64,000 bases of DNA, from NCBI RefSeq assembly GCF_002379365.1, contig NZ_JQIU01000007.1, positions 223,679 through 287,678 on the forward strand. The letters run 5' to 3'. Positions 25,077 through 34,867 of the stretch are shown here, in pieces; position 1 is the stretch's first letter; the number at the start of each line of letters is the position of its first letter. Both the position numbers and the translations under genes were made by a program. Source of the stretch: Brachyspira sp. G79 (GTDB lineage: Bacteria > Spirochaetota > Brachyspiria > Brachyspirales > Brachyspiraceae). Below the pieces are notes generated by a model. That model saw only the letters and a program-made list of their open reading frames with translations. It had not been told where the DNA came from and ran no database searches.

Positions 25077-26612
25077 TTATGCACTCCTCTTAGAGCCTGC
25101 CATATAAAGACCAAGTTCATTAATAGTTAAATCCTTATTAAGAACATTAGCTACTATCTCGCCCTCATATATAACTAATATCCTATCGCTTAAATTCATT
25201 ACCTCATCAAGCTCTAATGAAACAAGTAAAATAGCCTTTCCATTATCTCTTTGAAAAATTAATTCTTTATGTATATACTCTATAGCACCAACATCAAGGC
25301 CCCTTGTAGGCTGAACTGCTATAAGTAAGTCTGGATTTCTGTCTATCTCTCTTGCTATAATTATTTTCTGCTGATTTCCTCCAGACATGCTCCTTGCTAT
25401 AGTTTTAGAGCCTTCCGCACTTCTTATATCAAACCTTTTTATTAGTTCATCAGCATAATTATTTATTTCTTTAAACTTTAAAAATCCGTTTTTTTGAAAA
25501 CTATCTGTAAAATATGTTTGAAGTATAGTATTTTCTGCAAGAGTATAATCAAGAACAAGTCCATGTTTATGCCTGTCCTCTGGAATATGCCCTATACCGC
25601 TTAATGTTTTTTTTCTTATAGATAAATTAGTAATATCTTTACCATTTAATGTAACAGTTCCGCTTGACATCTCCATAAGACCAGTAAGAGCATATATAAG
25701 CTCGCTTTGCCCATTTCCGTCAATACCAGCAATGCATACTATCTCTCCAGAATGTACATCAAAAGAAACATTTTTTACTAGATTTTTTTCGCTTTTATTA
25801 TTAAGAGATTTAACATTTAAATTTTTTACAGAAAGTATTATATCTTTAGGCTTAGCTTCAGTTTTTTCCACTACTAAAGATACCTTTCGTCCTACCATCA
25901 TTTCTGACATCTCTTCTTTAGTAGTGCTTTTTACATCAATAGTTCCTATATATTTACCCTTACGAAGAACAGAACATCTATCAGCAACCTCTTTAATTTC
26001 GTTTAATTTATGAGTAATAAATAGTATAGATTTACCTTCTTTTACCAATGACTTCATTATTTTCATAAGCTCTTCAATTTCATTTGGAGTAAGTACAGCA
26101 GTAGGCTCATCAAAAATAAGTATATTATTATTTCTGTATAGCATTTTTAATATTTCTACCCTCTGCTGCATACCTACAGTTAAATCGCTTATAAGAGAGT
26201 CTGGATAAATTTCAAGCCCATAAGTTTTGCTTAATTCCATTACTTTTTTTCTAGCATCATCAACCTGAAGTATTCCATGCTTCACGGTTTCAACTCCAAG
26301 CATAATATTTTCCAAAGCAGTAAAATTATGTACTAATTTGAAATGCTGATGTACCATACCAATACCTAATTCATTTGCCGTATTAGGATTATAAATATTT
26401 ACCTCTTTTCCATTAACTTTAATAATGCCCTCTTCCTGCTTATAAAGTCCAAATAATACGCTCATTAAAGTGGATTTTCCAGCTCCATTTTCTCCAAGCA
26501 AAGCATGTATTTCACCTCGTTTTAACTGTATAGTAATATTATCATTAGCCACTATTCCCTTAAAACGTTTTGTAATATTAAGCATTTCAACTACATATTC
26601 TGAATTTTCCAT
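25077..26612 (-). CDS. Nucleoside ABC transporter, duplicated ATP-binding protein
   Basis: 511 residues with two ABC domains. Domain 1 has Walker A GENGAGKSTLMSVLFGL, signature LTVGMQQRVEI and Walker B LIFDEPTAVLTPNE. Domain 2 has GIDGNGQSELIYALTGL in place of Walker A (no Lys-Ser/Thr, as is usual for the second domain of this family), signature MSGGNQQKIII and RGLDVGA. This is the NupO/YufO-like motor of a sugar/nucleoside importer. Its partners are the lipoproteins upstream and the permeases downstream. Confidence 0.94.
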   Translation of the reverse strand: MENSEYVVEMLNITKRFKGIVANDNITIQLKRGEIHALLGENGAGKSTLMSVLFGLYKQEEGIIKVNGKEVNIYNPNTANELGIGMVHQHFKLVHNFTALENIMLGVETVKHGILQVDDARKKVMELSKTYGLEIYPDSLISDLTVGMQQRVEILKMLYRNNNILIFDEPTAVLTPNEIEELMKIMKSLVKEGKSILFITHKLNEIKEVADRCSVLRKGKYIGTIDVKSTTKEEMSEMMVGRKVSLVVEKTEAKPKDIILSVKNLNVKSLNNKSEKNLVKNVSFDVHSGEIVCIAGIDGNGQSELIYALTGLMEMSSGTVTLNGKDITNLSIRKKTLSGIGHIPEDRHKHGLVLDYTLAENTILQTYFTDSFQKNGFLKFKEINNYADELIKRFDIRSAEGSKTIARSMSGGNQQKIIIAREIDRNPDLLIAVQPTRGLDVGAIEYIHKELIFQRDNGKAILLVSLELDEVMNLSDRILVIYEGEIVANVLNKDLTINELGLYMAGSKRSA

Positions 26613-26659
26613 ATCTTTTATACCTATCTTACTATTAACTATTAAAAAAAATCATAAAA

Positions 26660-26691
26660 GAGATACCAACAATATAAAATGTCAGTATCTC
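26660..26691 (-). terminator. Attenuator hairpin between lipoprotein and ATPase genes
   Basis: Minus-strand GAGATACTGACA pairs with TGTTGGTATCTC (12 bp with two G-U pairs), followed by TTTTATGATTTTTTTT. It lies between the two genes and would let the lipoprotein be made in excess over the membrane complex. Confidence 0.7.
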
Positions 26692-26711
26692 CTAAAATTA
26701 ACTAATCTCAA

Positions 26712-27782
26712 TTATTGTATAAAATTAACTTTTACTGTATCTAAAGGCAATTGATTAATGTCTTTAGCATCTTTGTCCGTAAGAACTTTTATTTCTCCCA
26801 CTACCATTCTTTGATATATAGCATCATAATCAGCTTGTGTAAATTTTTTAAATCTTGAAGTTTTCATAGGAAGCCCTATACCATTAACTTTAGCGTCAAG
26901 TACAACAGATTTTCCGCCCGGGAATTTACCATTATAAAAATCATCTATAGCATTATACACAGATTCACCTAGCATTTTCATAGCAGAAGTAATAACTGTA
27001 TCAGATTCAGCACTTTGATCTATATCAACACCTATAACCAAAGCATTATTTTGTTCAGCAGCACTCATAACAGAGTTTCCAGCTCCTCCTGCAGGTGCAA
27101 ATATTACCTGCACTCCGCTTTGATACCAAGAAGTAGCAAGAGTCTGATTTTCAGGAGTAGCATTAAAGTTTCCTATATATGTATAATTAATTTTCACACT
27201 TCCAGAAGACATTTCTTTAGCTGCATAATTAGCACCTTGTACAAATCCGTATCCAAATCTTATAACAGCAGGCACAGCCATACCAGCCATAACTCCCAAA
27301 TTAGTATATCCTTCCTTTACTATAGCATATCCAGCTAAAAATCCAGCCTGCTCTTCAGCATAAAGCACAGAATAAACATTAGTTTCTATTCTAAAATCAG
27401 TATATGTTCCGTCCTGAGGAGTACCATCTAAAAGTACAAAAGCAACATTAGGGTGAGTATCCTGAGCTCTGTATACTGCAGGTTCAAATAAAAATCCGGG
27501 TGTTACAACTAGTTTTGCACCTGCTGCTACTGCCAAATCTATAGCATCAACATATGCGTCAGTTGTTTTTTGAGTAGGCTGATAATATTTATGAGATATT
27601 CCTTTTTCCTGAGCATACTGTGTCAAACCTTCCCAAGCACCTTGGTTAAAGGATCTGTCATCTATAGTACCAACATCTGTTATCAATGCTAGTTCATATC
27701 CTCCAGATTTTTTTCCGCCTCCGCATGAAACAGTTACTATAAAAGCTGTAACTATAATTATTGAAGTGAGAAACTTTTTCAT
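26712..27782 (-). CDS. BMP/PnrA-family nucleoside-binding lipoprotein 1
   Basis: 356 residues. A lipoprotein signal (MKKFLTSIIIVTAFIVTVSC) is followed by the BMP fold: LITDVGTIDDRSFNQGAWEG, VVTPGFLFEPAVY, FAPAGGAGNSVMSAA and VIGVDIDQ. Treponemal PnrA (TmpC) of this family binds purine nucleosides. GGAG 8 nt upstream. It is close to the lipoprotein encoded just before it; the two probably arose by duplication and may prefer different nucleosides. Confidence 0.93.
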   Translation of the reverse strand: MKKFLTSIIIVTAFIVTVSCGGGKKSGGYELALITDVGTIDDRSFNQGAWEGLTQYAQEKGISHKYYQPTQKTTDAYVDAIDLAVAAGAKLVVTPGFLFEPAVYRAQDTHPNVAFVLLDGTPQDGTYTDFRIETNVYSVLYAEEQAGFLAGYAIVKEGYTNLGVMAGMAVPAVIRFGYGFVQGANYAAKEMSSGSVKINYTYIGNFNATPENQTLATSWYQSGVQVIFAPAGGAGNSVMSAAEQNNALVIGVDIDQSAESDTVITSAMKMLGESVYNAIDDFYNGKFPGGKSVVLDAKVNGIGLPMKTSRFKKFTQADYDAIYQRMVVGEIKVLTDKDAKDINQLPLDTVKVNFIQ

Positions 27783-27843
27783 ATTTCTGTCTCCTATTTT
27801 TTATTATTTATTGCTCAATTTTTATTAAAGCCTAAATTAATAT

Positions 27844-28920
27844 TTACTTTATATAATCTACGTTTACTATATTTAAAGGTAAATCCTTAACACTTTTTGC
27901 ATCTGTATCTTTTAATACTTTAATATTTTTATTTACAAGAAGTTTATATATATAATCATAATTATCCTTAGTAAATACATTAAACTTTGAAGTTGTCATA
28001 GGAAGTCCTATTCCATTAACTCTTGCATCTAATATTACAGTCTTTCCGCCGTCAAATGTTTTATTATAGTATGAAGCAACAGCATTATAAACTGACTCTC
28101 TTATCATTTTCATAGCTGAAGTTATAACAGTAGGCGATTCAAAACTCTGATCTACATCAACTCCTATTACCAAGCCATTATTATTTTCAGCTGCACTCAT
28201 AACAGAATAAGCAGCTCCTCCTGCAGGGGCAAATATTACCTGTGTACCGCTTTGATACCAAGAAGCCGCAAGAGTCTGATTTTCAGGAGTAGTATCATAA
28301 TTACCTACATAAGTATATTTTATATTAATATCACCTTTTTTAAGTTCTAATTCATTTGCAGCATAATCAGCACCCTGTAGAAAACCATAGCCAAATCTTA
28401 CAACTGCAGGGTGAGCAACTCCTCCTATAACACCTAAATTGGTATATCCTTCTTTAACTATAGCATATCCTGCTAAAAAACCAGCCTCTTCTTCAGCATA
28501 AAGTATAGCTATTGTATTATCTTCTGTTCTATAATCAGTATAAGTACCGTCCTGAGGCTCTCCATCTATTAATATAAAGTTTACATTTGTATAAATATCC
28601 TGAGCTTTATATATAGCAGGTTCAAACTGATACCCCGGAGTTACTATTAATTTAGCACCTCCTTTTACAGCAAGCTCTATAGTATTTAAATATGAATCTA
28701 TATCTTTATCTGGAACTTTATAATATTTATGAGTTATACTATAAGTCTGAGCATAATCCTTTACCCCCTCCCAAGAGCCTTGATTAAACGATTTATCATC
28801 AACACTGCCCAAATCTATTAAAACAGCTATTTCAAAACTATTTGTGGTATTATTTTTTTCTTCTTTGCCGCATGAAAATAAAAACAAAGATACTGCTAAT
28901 AATAATATTTTTTTATACAT
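27844..28920 (-). CDS. BMP/PnrA-family nucleoside-binding lipoprotein 2
   Basis: 358 residues with lipobox LFLFSC near residue 17. The pocket motifs LIDLGSVDDKSFNQGSWEGV and FAPAGGAAYSVMSAAENNNG match those of lipoprotein 1. The mid-region (residues 180-195) carries a two-residue insertion relative to the first. It captures nucleosides for the ABC complex. The ribosome binding site (AGGA) is very close to the ATG. Confidence 0.92.
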   Translation of the reverse strand: MYKKILLLAVSLFLFSCGKEEKNNTTNSFEIAVLIDLGSVDDKSFNQGSWEGVKDYAQTYSITHKYYKVPDKDIDSYLNTIELAVKGGAKLIVTPGYQFEPAIYKAQDIYTNVNFILIDGEPQDGTYTDYRTEDNTIAILYAEEEAGFLAGYAIVKEGYTNLGVIGGVAHPAVVRFGYGFLQGADYAANELELKKGDINIKYTYVGNYDTTPENQTLAASWYQSGTQVIFAPAGGAAYSVMSAAENNNGLVIGVDVDQSFESPTVITSAMKMIRESVYNAVASYYNKTFDGGKTVILDARVNGIGLPMTTSKFNVFTKDNYDYIYKLLVNKNIKVLKDTDAKSVKDLPLNIVNVDYIK

Positions 28921-28974
28921 AATCCTATCCTAAACTATTATTTGTTTTTTATTTCTTATCTTTTGTTCTATTTC

Positions 28975-29763
28975 TTATCTTTTCTTATCTTTTTCTATTA
29001 AAATTTTAATAGATTCTATAATCAAATCTATTGCTTCTTCTCCTGTATAATCTTTTGAATCATTAATATTATTTTTCACCCTCTCCTGATTGTGAAGAAC
29101 AAGCATAGCAGCACCAGTACGTACATTTTTGGAAGCTCCAACAGCAAAAAGCGTAGCAGATTCCATTTCAGAAGCCAAACAGCCTGCTTTAATATAACTA
29201 TCCCATTTATATAAAAGCTCTTTATCAACAGCCATACTCTCTGGAGCATGCTGAGCATAAAAAGCATCTTTACATTGTACAACACCTACATGACTTTTTG
29301 TTTTTATTTTTTTAGAACCTTCAATCATAGCTTCAAGCACATCAATATTAGGCACACAAGGAAACTCTTTAGGTATATAATTATCCATAGTTCCGCCGCC
29401 TTTAACAGCACCATTAACTATTACGACATCCCCAGGTAAAACTCCAATATTCATACCGCCGCAAGTACCTACACGTAAAAAAGTATCAGCTCCAATCTTT
29501 ATAAGCTCCTCTAATGCTATTGCAGTAGAAGGTCCTCCTATACCATGAGACACTGCAGAAACTTTAACTCCGTTTATATATCCTGTATAAGTGGCATATT
29601 CTCTATAATCAGCTATTAATTTTGCATTATCAAATCTTTTAGCTATTTTGGCACATCTTTTAGGGTCTCCAGGCATTATAATATATCTGCCTACATCCCC
29701 CTTTTTTAATTTTAAATGATGAACTAGATTTTCATTTTCTTCATAATAGGCTTTAGGAAACAT
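28975..29763 (-). CDS. Uridine phosphorylase-type nucleoside phosphorylase
   Basis: 262 residues, cytoplasmic. Family motifs: MPGDPKRCAKIAKRF (phosphate site), VSHGIGGPSTAIALEELI, RVGTCGG and LASEMESATLF (ribose-binding Glu-Met-Glu). It splits nucleosides with phosphate to base and (deoxy)ribose 1-phosphate. The ribosome binding site (AGAGGT) lies in the end of the preceding gene, 2 nt away. Three copies of AAAGATAAGAAA span its stop codon on the minus strand. Confidence 0.9.
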   Translation of the reverse strand: MFPKAYYEENENLVHHLKLKKGDVGRYIIMPGDPKRCAKIAKRFDNAKLIADYREYATYTGYINGVKVSAVSHGIGGPSTAIALEELIKIGADTFLRVGTCGGMNIGVLPGDVVIVNGAVKGGGTMDNYIPKEFPCVPNIDVLEAMIEGSKKIKTKSHVGVVQCKDAFYAQHAPESMAVDKELLYKWDSYIKAGCLASEMESATLFAVGASKNVRTGAAMLVLHNQERVKNNINDSKDYTGEEAIDLIIESIKILIEKDKKR

Positions 29764-29765
29764 AT

Positions 29766-30581
29766 TTAATTACCTCTTTTATCTTTCTCATCTAATAAAA
29801 CTATAGCTTCTAATGCAGTTAATATCATATTTTCTATATTATCGCTATATTCAAGATGAGTACCCATTCTCTCTATCATGGTATTTTCTACTATATGCAT
29901 TATTCCTCCTGCACGCACTTTTCTTAAAGAAGCACATGCAAAAAGGGCAGCACATTCCATCTCTGAAGCTATTGCCCCGCATAATGTATAGTATTTAAGA
30001 TTATTTTCAAATTTCTCTCTGAAAAAAGAATTCTCAGGCTCCAATTCTCCGTAAAAGCAATCCTTACTATGAACAACACCTATATGATAATTAGCATTTA
30101 TTTTTTTAGCAGCGTCTCTTAAAGCAAACATAACATCAGTATCAGCAATAGCAGGATATTCAAAAGGTATATATTCTCTTGTAGTGCCTTCATCTTTGAT
30201 TGCAGCCTGAGCTATAGCTAAATCATTAGGCTTTACCTTAAGACTAAGTCCTCCAGCTGTACCTACTCTTATAAAAGTATCCGCACCTATATTTATAAGC
30301 TCTTCCATAGCTATTGACGCAGAAGGTCCTCCAATCCCTGTAGAAGTTACAGAAACGCCTATACCTTTATATTTGCCTGTTACAGTAACGTATTCTCTGT
30401 TATCAGCTTTAAGAACTGCATCATCTAAAAACTTAGCAATATAGCCTACTCTTTTAGGGTCGCCTGGAAGAAGTACATATTTAGCAGCATCACCTTTTTT
30501 TAATTTTATATGATACTGAAGAAGTCCCTGTTTATTGGCCTCTTCATCATAAAAAGCCTTTATTTCTTTTGCTGATTCCAT
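29766..30581 (-). CDS. Nucleoside phosphorylase, second copy
   Basis: 271 residues, same family as its downstream neighbour: LPGDPKRVGYIAKFLDD, TSTGIGGPSASIAMEELI, RVGTAGG and IASEMECAALFACASL. The Cys in EMECA and other pocket differences suggest another base preference. GGAG 9 nt upstream. With the other copy it should cover a range of imported nucleosides. Confidence 0.88.
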   Translation of the reverse strand: MESAKEIKAFYDEEANKQGLLQYHIKLKKGDAAKYVLLPGDPKRVGYIAKFLDDAVLKADNREYVTVTGKYKGIGVSVTSTGIGGPSASIAMEELINIGADTFIRVGTAGGLSLKVKPNDLAIAQAAIKDEGTTREYIPFEYPAIADTDVMFALRDAAKKINANYHIGVVHSKDCFYGELEPENSFFREKFENNLKYYTLCGAIASEMECAALFACASLRKVRAGGIMHIVENTMIERMGTHLEYSDNIENMILTALEAIVLLDEKDKRGN

Positions 30582-30613
30582 AATTTATACTCCATTTTTA
30601 TTAGAGAAATATT

Positions 30614-31267
30614 TTATTTTTTTTCTGCATTTACTATAGCAATACCGCTGCTTGTACCAAGTCTGTTTGCTCCAGCATTTATCATTTTTATAGCATCTTC
30701 ATATGTTTTTATTCCGCCTGACGCCTTTACACCCATTTCATTTCCTACAGCCTCACGCATAAGTTTTACATCATGCTCAGTAGCTCCTGCTGAAGAAAAT
30801 CCTGTAGAAGTCTTTACAAAATCAGCCCCGCATTCTTTAGCTATTTTGCATGCCAAAACCTTCTCTTCATCTGTTAAAAGACAAGTTTCTATAATAACTT
30901 TTAATACGCTTGCAGAACAAGCATCACGCACCTTTTTTATATCACGTTCAAAAAGGTCTATTTTTCTGCTTTTTAGAAAACCGATATTTATAACCATATC
31001 TATTTCATCTGCACCACTGTCAATAGCAAATTTAGCCTCATAAGCCTTAGCCTCTTTCATCATAGCTCCCAATGGGAAACCTACAACTGAACAAACTTTT
31101 ACATCAGAATGCAGAAGAAAATTATAAGCAACATTTACATAAGCGGAGTTAACGCATACAGAATAAAATCCATATTCTTTTGCTTCTATACATAACTTCC
31201 TTATATCATCTAGTGTTGCCTCTGGTTTAAGAATGGTATGATCGATTAATTTACTTATACTGTTCAT
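30614..31267 (-). CDS. deoC: Deoxyribose-phosphate aldolase
   Basis: 217 residues from the ATG at 31267, which has AGAGGTG 6 nt upstream. Motifs: [31 protein letters not shown] and [13 protein letters not shown], whose Lys forms the Schiff base; the second active-site Lys is in [13 protein letters not shown]. It splits 2-deoxyribose 5-phosphate into acetaldehyde and glyceraldehyde 3-phosphate, the last step of the pathway encoded by this operon. It is the first gene, after a consensus promoter. Confidence 0.96.
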   Translation of the reverse strand: MNSISKLIDHTILKPEATLDDIRKLCIEAKEYGFYSVCVNSAYVNVAYNFLLHSDVKVCSVVGFPLGAMMKEAKAYEAKFAIDSGADEIDMVINIGFLKSRKIDLFERDIKKVRDACSASVLKVIIETCLLTDEEKVLACKIAKECGADFVKTSTGFSSAGATEHDVKLMREAVGNEMGVKASGGIKTYEDAIKMINAGANRLGTSSGIAIVNAEKK

Positions 31268-31287
31268 TTTTTTCACCTCTGTTTCAT

Positions 31288-31316
31288 ATCATATAAAATA
31301 TCACTCTATTTGTCAA
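31288..31316 (-). promoter_or_regulatory. Promoter of the nucleoside operon
   Basis: Minus-strand TTGACA (31311-31316), 17-nt spacer, TATGAT (31288-31293), about 10 nt before the deoC ribosome binding site. A consensus promoter with a very short leader. Confidence 0.75.
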
Positions 31317-31429
31317 ATTTATTATGTATAAAAGACGAATTTATATATCTTATACACTTATAGTATAATAAATTAATTTGTTTAAATCATGTAAAATATA
31401 GAAATAATTTATTGATTTTTGGTTATGAT

Positions 31430-31472
31430 AAAATACAAAATGAAAGCATCAAACACTTTCATTTTGTATTTT
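31430..31472 (-). terminator. Terminator after the DegT aminotransferase gene
   Basis: A perfect 17-bp stem, AAAATACAAAATGAAAG (31430-31446) with CTTTCATTTTGTATTTT (31456-31472), 9-nt loop, 10 nt past the stop. Confidence 0.8.
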
Positions 31473-31481
31473 ATGTAAACA

Positions 31482-32600
31482 TTATCCTTTTACAACTTTT
31501 TTTATTGCTTCTATAACAATATCCTGCTCTTCTTTAAGAATATCATTATCTATAGGCAAAGCTATATTATGTTTTGAAGCATACTCAGATACTGGCATAT
31601 CTCCTTCTTTGTAGCCCAATTTTTTTACTAAAATAGGAGCTAAATGTATAGGATGAGGATAATAAAGTGCTGTAGGAACTCCTAATTCAGCTAATTTTGC
31701 CCTTATTTCATCTCTATTATTTTCTACCTGTATAACATATTGTGCATGAACACTTTGAGTATATTCTGCTATTTCTGGTACTTTCACAATGCCTTTTAAC
31801 TGTTCATTATAATATTTAGCGGCATTTCTTCTATATGCCATATCCTCTTCAAAACCTTTAAACTTCTCAAGCAAAATACCAGCCTGCATATTATCTAGTC
31901 TTCCAGTAGTACCCAATTTTACATGATTCATACCGCCTTCATCACCATGATGACGTAATTGTTTGAGATTTTTATAGAACTCTTCATTATCTGTAAATAC
32001 CATTCCACCGTCTCCGAAACAGCCCAAAGGTTTTGCTGGAAAAAATGATGTAACAGCAATATCTCCCAATTTTCCAGAGCATGATTTTATATTTTTGTAG
32101 CTTGCCCCAAATGATTGGCAGGCATCTTCTATTACAAAAATATTGTTTTTTCTAGCGATATCAAGTATAACATCAAAATTAGCACATTGACCGAATAAAT
32201 TTACAGGTATAATAGCTGCTGTATTTTTGTTTATTAAACTTTCAAGTTTTTTTACGTCCATATTGAAATATTCATCAATATCGCATACTCTCACTTTCAT
32301 ACCTAAAAATGAAGGAGCTTCAGCAGTAGAAAAAAATGTCATAGCTGGTACTATAACCTCTTTATTAGAATGATCCTCACCAGCATTAAAGCCTAATGCC
32401 AAAAGTGCAAGAACCAAACCAACATGTCCAGATGAAACACCTACCGCATATTTTGCCCCTGTATAATTTGCCAATTCTTTTTCTAATGTTTCTAATTCTT
32501 CACCAAATACAAACTGACTTCTCTCTATAATAGAAAATATTTTTTTATCGATTGCTTCTTTTCTTTTTTCATATCCCCTGTAAAGATTCATATATTTCAT
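31482..32600 (-). CDS. DegT/DnrJ/EryC1-family aminotransferase
   Basis: 372 residues. PLP-dependent sugar aminotransferase pattern: GVSSGHVGLVLALLALGF, EVIVPAMTFFSTAEA, VIEDACQSFGASY and FFPAKPLGCFGDGG, whose Lys would carry PLP. Such enzymes add an amino group to a keto sugar nucleotide for LPS, glycan or flagellin sugars. No other sugar-biosynthesis genes flank it, so the product is unknown. AAGGA 7 nt upstream; its own terminator follows, so it is monocistronic. Confidence 0.92.
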   Translation of the reverse strand: MKYMNLYRGYEKRKEAIDKKIFSIIERSQFVFGEELETLEKELANYTGAKYAVGVSSGHVGLVLALLALGFNAGEDHSNKEVIVPAMTFFSTAEAPSFLGMKVRVCDIDEYFNMDVKKLESLINKNTAAIIPVNLFGQCANFDVILDIARKNNIFVIEDACQSFGASYKNIKSCSGKLGDIAVTSFFPAKPLGCFGDGGMVFTDNEEFYKNLKQLRHHGDEGGMNHVKLGTTGRLDNMQAGILLEKFKGFEEDMAYRRNAAKYYNEQLKGIVKVPEIAEYTQSVHAQYVIQVENNRDEIRAKLAELGVPTALYYPHPIHLAPILVKKLGYKEGDMPVSEYASKHNIALPIDNDILKEEQDIVIEAIKKVVKG

Positions 32601-32736
32601 AAAAAATCCTTTATTTATATAAATAAATTGAAATTAAAATTTATATAAATTGTATTCAAATTATAATTATTGTCAATAGATTTATTAAAAAAAATATTAT
32701 TAATAGTAATATTTTAAAAATACAGAGTAATAATTC

Positions 32737-32765
32737 TTGAAATACACGTTTTATTTTACTATACT
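32737..32765 (+). promoter_or_regulatory. Promoter of the RsbW-like gene
   Basis: TTGAAA (32737-32742), 17-nt spacer, TATACT (32760-32765); TATAAT overlaps it at 32764-32769. Confidence 0.6.
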
Positions 32766-32807
32766 ATAATGTACTGATAATTTAATAAGAACAAGCGGAA
32801 ATTGATT

Positions 32808-33248
32808 ATGAATATGTATGTTAAGGATTGTCCCAAGCGAACAGAAAAAATATTATTTATGAAAAAAATACCCAGTGATAAATTATTAATACCAAAAATT
32901 TCTAAAGACTTTTTGGATATGCTCCATTCAAACGGTATAGAACAATGTGATGCTCTGCAAATAGCATTTGAAGAAGCACTTACCAATGCCATAATACATG
33001 GAAACAAAAACAATTATAATAAAAATGTATATTTCAATATCAATATAGATAATGAAAAAATAGAAATTATAATAGAAGATGAGGGTGAAGGATTTGATTA
33101 TTTTACGGCTATGATAAACCTTACAGAATCACAGGAAAATATTTATAAAGACAGCGGAAGAGGTATATTCTTAATTTCTCTATATACAGATGATTTTTAC
33201 TTTGAAGATAATGGAAGAAAAATAGTAATGATTAAGTATAGAAATTAA
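32808..33248 (+). CDS. RsbW-like anti-sigma factor/serine kinase
   Basis: 146 residues from the ATG at 32808. A complete Bergerat ATP-binding fold: N box FEEALTNAIIHGNKNN, G1 box EDEGEGFD and G2 box GRGIFLISLY. Proteins of this family bind a sigma factor or phosphorylate a STAS antagonist; a candidate STAS partner is encoded at 13455-13790. Its last 17 nt overlap the 3' end of the convergent MATE gene. Confidence 0.85.
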   Translation: MNMYVKDCPKRTEKILFMKKIPSDKLLIPKISKDFLDMLHSNGIEQCDALQIAFEEALTNAIIHGNKNNYNKNVYFNINIDNEKIEIIIEDEGEGFDYFTAMINLTESQENIYKDSGRGIFLISLYTDDFYFEDNGRKIVMIKYRN

Positions 33249-34548
33249 GAGGCAAATCTTTTTTATTATTTTTTATAAAATAGAGTAAAGAAAATAAACT
33301 GCTTAAAATCTCTGACATAGGAAAAGAAAGCCATACCCCAGTCATATCAAAAATATATGATAAAATAAATATTAATGGCATTATAAATATAAATCCTCTT
33401 AAAATTGATATTATAAATGAAGGCTTGGCATTATCCATAGCACTGAAATATACACAAGTTATAATATTATATCCTGCAAATATAAAAGCTGTAAAATACA
33501 TACGAAGTCCATTAACTGATATATTCTGAAGAGTTACATTGTTATCTTTGTTAAAAATAGAAGTTATACTGTCTGCAAATATGAAAGTAAAAATATACAC
33601 TATAATAGAAACTAAAGATGATAAAATCAAAGCGTATTTATATATTTTGTTTATATTATTGATATTGCCGTAATTAATGCTTATTATAGGCTGTATACCC
33701 TGACCTATACCCGTAAATATTGCTATAATCACCAATGCTATATTAGCTATTATTCCATATGCTGCTACCCCAACATTTCCAGCTATATTAAGTATTACTA
33801 TATTAAAGGCTATCATAACAAAACCTGATGACACTTCTGTAATTAAAAAAGAAATACCTAATAAAGATATTTCAAAAATATTTTTTAAGTTTATATTAGG
33901 TTTTACTATAAAAAAAGTATTTTGCTTTTTAAAAAATATACTTGATAATATAATAATACTTACAATAGGAGAAAAACCTGTGGCAAGAACAGCCCCGAAT
34001 ATACCCATTTTTAGAGGAAATATAAATATATAATCAAAAATAATATTAAATAAACTCCCCATCACCATAGCAAGCATTGCAAGTTTTGGGTGATTGTCAT
34101 TTCTTACAAAGCCTAATAAAACATTATTAAGCATAAACATAGCTGAAAATATAAATATCACTTTTATATATATGTCTGTCATGGCAAGTATTTCATCTCT
34201 AGCCCCAAGAATATATGCAATATCTTTTGTAAAAAATAAAGCTATAATAATAAAAAATAAATAAGCTGCAAATACATATATCAAAGCATTGGTAAAAACA
34301 GTATTTGCTTCATTATCTTTACTTTGAGTTTTTAATATAGCATACTTTGTAGCAGAACCCATACCAATCATCAAACCCAATCCGTTTATAAAGTTAAAAA
34401 TAGGTATAGCTATATTTAAAGCAGTAAGCCCATCGGCACCGATTCCCCTAGCTACAAAAAAAGTATCCGCAAGTATATAACATGAAAGCCATATCATTCC
34501 AAGTATATTTAAAGATACATATTTTATAAATAAATTAAATATATTCAT
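33232..34548 (-). CDS. MATE-family efflux transporter
   Basis: 438 residues from the ATG at 34548, chosen because GGAG (34557-34560) lies 8 nt upstream; the longer frame starts in AT-rich leader. About twelve membrane helices in two halves, with LADTFFVARGIGADGLTALN typical of MATE helix 1-2. It should expel cationic compounds using a Na+ or H+ gradient; the substrate is unknown. A terminator-like hairpin lies in its leader. Confidence 0.9.
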   Translation of the reverse strand: MNIFNLFIKYVSLNILGMIWLSCYILADTFFVARGIGADGLTALNIAIPIFNFINGLGLMIGMGSATKYAILKTQSKDNEANTVFTNALIYVFAAYLFFIIIALFFTKDIAYILGARDEILAMTDIYIKVIFIFSAMFMLNNVLLGFVRNDNHPKLAMLAMVMGSLFNIIFDYIFIFPLKMGIFGAVLATGFSPIVSIIILSSIFFKKQNTFFIVKPNINLKNIFEISLLGISFLITEVSSGFVMIAFNIVILNIAGNVGVAAYGIIANIALVIIAIFTGIGQGIQPIISINYGNINNINKIYKYALILSSLVSIIVYIFTFIFADSITSIFNKDNNVTLQNISVNGLRMYFTAFIFAGYNIITCVYFSAMDNAKPSFIISILRGFIFIMPLIFILSYIFDMTGVWLSFPMSEILSSLFSLLYFIKNNKKDLPLNFYT

Positions 34549-34588
34549 AAGTAATACTCCGTAAAATGCATAAGTATTCAATAATAAA

Positions 34589-34639
34589 AAAACGTTTGCT
34601 TTCATGCTCTCAAAATATACAGCATGAAACAAACGTTTT
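34589..34639 (-). terminator. Terminator or attenuator hairpin before the MATE gene
   Basis: AAAACGTTTG/CAAACGTTTT (34589-34598 with 34630-34639) and TTTCATGCT/AGCATGAAA (34600-34608 with 34621-34629), a 19-bp stem with one bulge. On the minus strand it is followed by TTTTTTTATT, 40 nt upstream of the MATE ATG and about 230 nt past the ABC ATPase stop. It either ends the ABC operon or attenuates the MATE gene. Confidence 0.7.
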
Positions 34640-34867
34640 AAAAAATTTATCTTGTGACAAATTATTTTAATATTTATAGCAATAAATAAGAATCAAAATT
34701 ACAAGCTATTTTTTATAATTATAAATAAAAAAAATTATAAGTCAAGAATTATGATTAATAATAGAGTTGTTTTTTAAATACTTGACAAGATTAACTATAA
34801 AATCGTATAAATTACATATTAGACATCAAAATATTGTTATTTTAAAATATTTTTATAGTAATTACAA
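34640..34867. other. AT-rich gap, possible plus-strand promoter
   Basis: No gene. TTGACA (34782-34787) and TATAAA (34806-34811), 18 nt apart, would read antisense into the ABC ATPase gene. The block ACTTGACAAGATTA here recurs at about 42707, so this may be part of a dispersed repeat. Confidence 0.35.

Noticed and set aside
30846-31043. Plus-strand open frame inside deoC
   Set aside because: Shadow frame; deoC motifs on the other strand are complete.
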